The position numbers were made by a program, and so were the translations under genes. The notes under the pieces were generated by a model. That model worked only from the letters and a program-made list of their open reading frames with translations, did not search any database and was not told the origin of the DNA. A stretch of DNA of 64,000 bases from an uncultured Phascolarctobacterium sp. (lineage in GTDB: Bacteria > Bacillota > Negativicutes > Acidaminococcales > Acidaminococcaceae), in the NCBI GenBank assembly GCA_900541915.1, contig UQLS01000004.1, positions 1-64,000 on the forward strand, read 5' to 3'. The stretch's first letter is position 1, and each line of letters opens with the position of its first letter. Of the stretch, positions 63,107-64,000 are shown piece by piece.

Positions 63107-63685
63107 ATGGCAGATACCCAAGAAGCTGTCAGTCTCCGCCAGCTCTACCAGCTGGGAGCGGCGGCGAAAGGCAGGATCAGCCGCATCTATCTGCACTGGA
63201 CGGCAGGCCATTACGGACAGACTTTTGCCGACTACCATCTGAACATCGACAGCGACGGACAGATTTATAAAACCTGTGCCGCCCTCACCAGCCGCAAAAG
63301 TCATACCTGGCGGCGCAACACCGGCAGCATCGGCATCGCCCTCTGCTGCGCGTACAACGCAACCTGCAGCGCCGCAGGCAAAGTTAATCTTGGCCCTGAG
63401 CCGCCTACTAAACTGCAGATTGAAAAAACTGCGCAGGCTGTTGCCGTACTCTCGCTGGCACTGGGTTTTACCGTGGACTTTGGCACCGTAACCACGCACG
63501 CCGAAGCCGCCTGTATGGACGGCTACGGTTTCGGCAGCGACGACAGCGATATGCGCTGGGACCTTCTGCTGCTGCCGGATTATCCCCTTACTGACGCCCT
63601 GCGTCCCGGGGGAGTGGTACTGCGGGGCAAAGCTAACTGGTACCGCGCCCTTTATTTACAGCGCCGCGCACAGGCGCACACTTAA
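63107..63685 (+). CDS. N-acetylmuramoyl-L-alanine amidase-like protein
   Basis: A 192-residue Amidase_2/PGRP-fold protein. Zn-ligand candidates are the His in YLHWTAGHYG near residue 30, the His in VTTHAEAA near 129 and Asp/Trp of DSDMRWDL near 146. There is no signal peptide, like phage endolysins and cytoplasmic amidases. The ATG at 63107 has AAAGGACG. It is followed by a DUF1659 gene. A remnant prophage or a cell-wall recycling enzyme are the two options. Confidence 0.82.
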   Translation: MADTQEAVSLRQLYQLGAAAKGRISRIYLHWTAGHYGQTFADYHLNIDSDGQIYKTCAALTSRKSHTWRRNTGSIGIALCCAYNATCSAAGKVNLGPEPPTKLQIEKTAQAVAVLSLALGFTVDFGTVTTHAEAACMDGYGFGSDDSDMRWDLLLLPDYPLTDALRPGGVVLRGKANWYRALYLQRRAQAHT

Positions 63686-63700
63686 AGGAGGAAGAATATT

Positions 63701-63928
63701 ATGGCAGTAACCGAAGAAATTCTGAAACGCAGTCTCAGCATCAACATCGAAGACGGCATGAGCGCTTCCGGCTCTCCCAAGACCAAAGCGCGCACCTACA
63801 GCGGCATCAAAGACGATGCTGCGGCAGATAAGCTGTACGCGGCAGGCGAAGCACTGGGCAGTTTGATGAAAAAGACCGTGCAGAGCATTTCCGTTACCGA
63901 AAAGACCGAACTGGCAGAATCCATGTAA
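63701..63928 (+). CDS. DUF1659-domain protein
   Basis: A 75-residue protein matching the DUF1659 pattern (GSPKTKARTYSGIKDDAAADKLYAAGEALGSLM). Function unknown; such genes often sit beside DUF2922 and amidase genes in Firmicutes. The ATG at 63701 has AAAGGAGG. It follows the amidase by 15 bases. Confidence 0.78.
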   Translation: MAVTEEILKRSLSINIEDGMSASGSPKTKARTYSGIKDDAAADKLYAAGEALGSLMKKTVQSISVTEKTELAESM

Positions 63929-63953
63929 CGGCTGACGGAAACGGAGGGCAGTA

Positions 63954-64000
63954 ATGAAGCTTTTCTGGAAAATCTTATTACACATTATCGGAGGTAAAAT
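63954..64000 (+). CDS. Start of an unidentified small gene, cut by the window edge
   Basis: ATG at 63954 after GGAGGG opens MKLFWKILLHIIGGK..., a short hydrophobic or basic N-terminus. A second GGAGG and an in-frame AT at the very end suggest the real start could be 63999 instead. Too little is visible to name it. Confidence 0.4.
   Translation, partial: MKLFWKILLHIIGGK

Noticed and set aside
63107..64000. Prophage boundary at the right end
   Set aside because: An amidase and a DUF1659 gene alone do not show a prophage; no integrase, capsid or attachment site is visible.

Overview
The window looks like chromosome from a succinate-fermenting member of the Negativicutes, most like Phascolarctobacterium or a close Acidaminococcaceae relative (inferred from gene content, not from a database search). 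Three things point there: a complete operon converting succinate to propionate through a biotin-dependent, Na+-pumping methylmalonyl-CoA decarboxylase; Firmicute-style control (T-box, strong GGAGG ribosome binding sites, TTGACA-N17-TATAAT promoters); and outer-membrane features (four autotransporters, an O-antigen ligase) in an otherwise Firmicute-like genome. Most genes are on the minus strand.

Layout. 1-142: start of an SLC13/DASS anion permease, possibly for dicarboxylate uptake. 1241-4617: two almost identical decarboxylase beta subunits; the first is preceded by a 42-codon mini delta subunit. 4723-12526: propionate operon, in transcription order CoA-transferase, methylmalonyl-CoA mutase (two chains), MeaB, epimerase, decarboxylase alpha, delta, gamma (biotin carrier) and beta. 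12967-21350: trimeric NAD-linked [FeFe]-hydrogenase genes interleaved with two DRTGG proteins, two HATPase proteins, a PHP protein and a second hydrogenase-like Fe-S protein. 21600-26040: GNAT gene and autotransporter 1, which has a cobalamin riboswitch and a Fur-like box. 26232-32372: O-antigen ligase, folC, a DUF4145-like gene, and valS with a T-box leader. 32766-35362: feoA, feoB and a Cys-rich Feo partner with DtxR-like operators. 35462-37908: Zn/Cd P-type ATPase with three SmtB-like operators. 38037-40244: autotransporter 2, divergent from a thioredoxin-thioredoxin reductase fusion. 41581-43887: CDF metal exporter under a Ni/Co riboswitch, then azlCD. 44016-44572: a cobalamin-aptamer transcript with no gene behind it, and a 19-codon microgene. 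44688-51932: AbrB-family membrane protein, engB, lon, clpX, clpP, tig. 52113-52187: tRNA-Gly(GCC). 52273-62715: XRE regulator, giant autotransporter 3, LytTR two-component system, another XRE regulator, sigma-like factor, autotransporter 4. 63107-64000: amidase, DUF1659 protein and a truncated gene.

How it fits together. Energy would come from succinate through a B12-dependent mutase and a Na+ pump, with hydrogenase balancing redox. Cobalt and B12 recur as themes: the mutase needs B12, one autotransporter and one orphan transcript carry cobalamin aptamers, and the CDF exporter is read by a Ni/Co aptamer. The most interesting candidates are the surface autotransporter under joint cobalamin and iron-type control, the stand-alone cobalamin-aptamer RNA, and the duplicated membrane module of the decarboxylase (mini delta plus beta) that lacks its own catalytic subunit.
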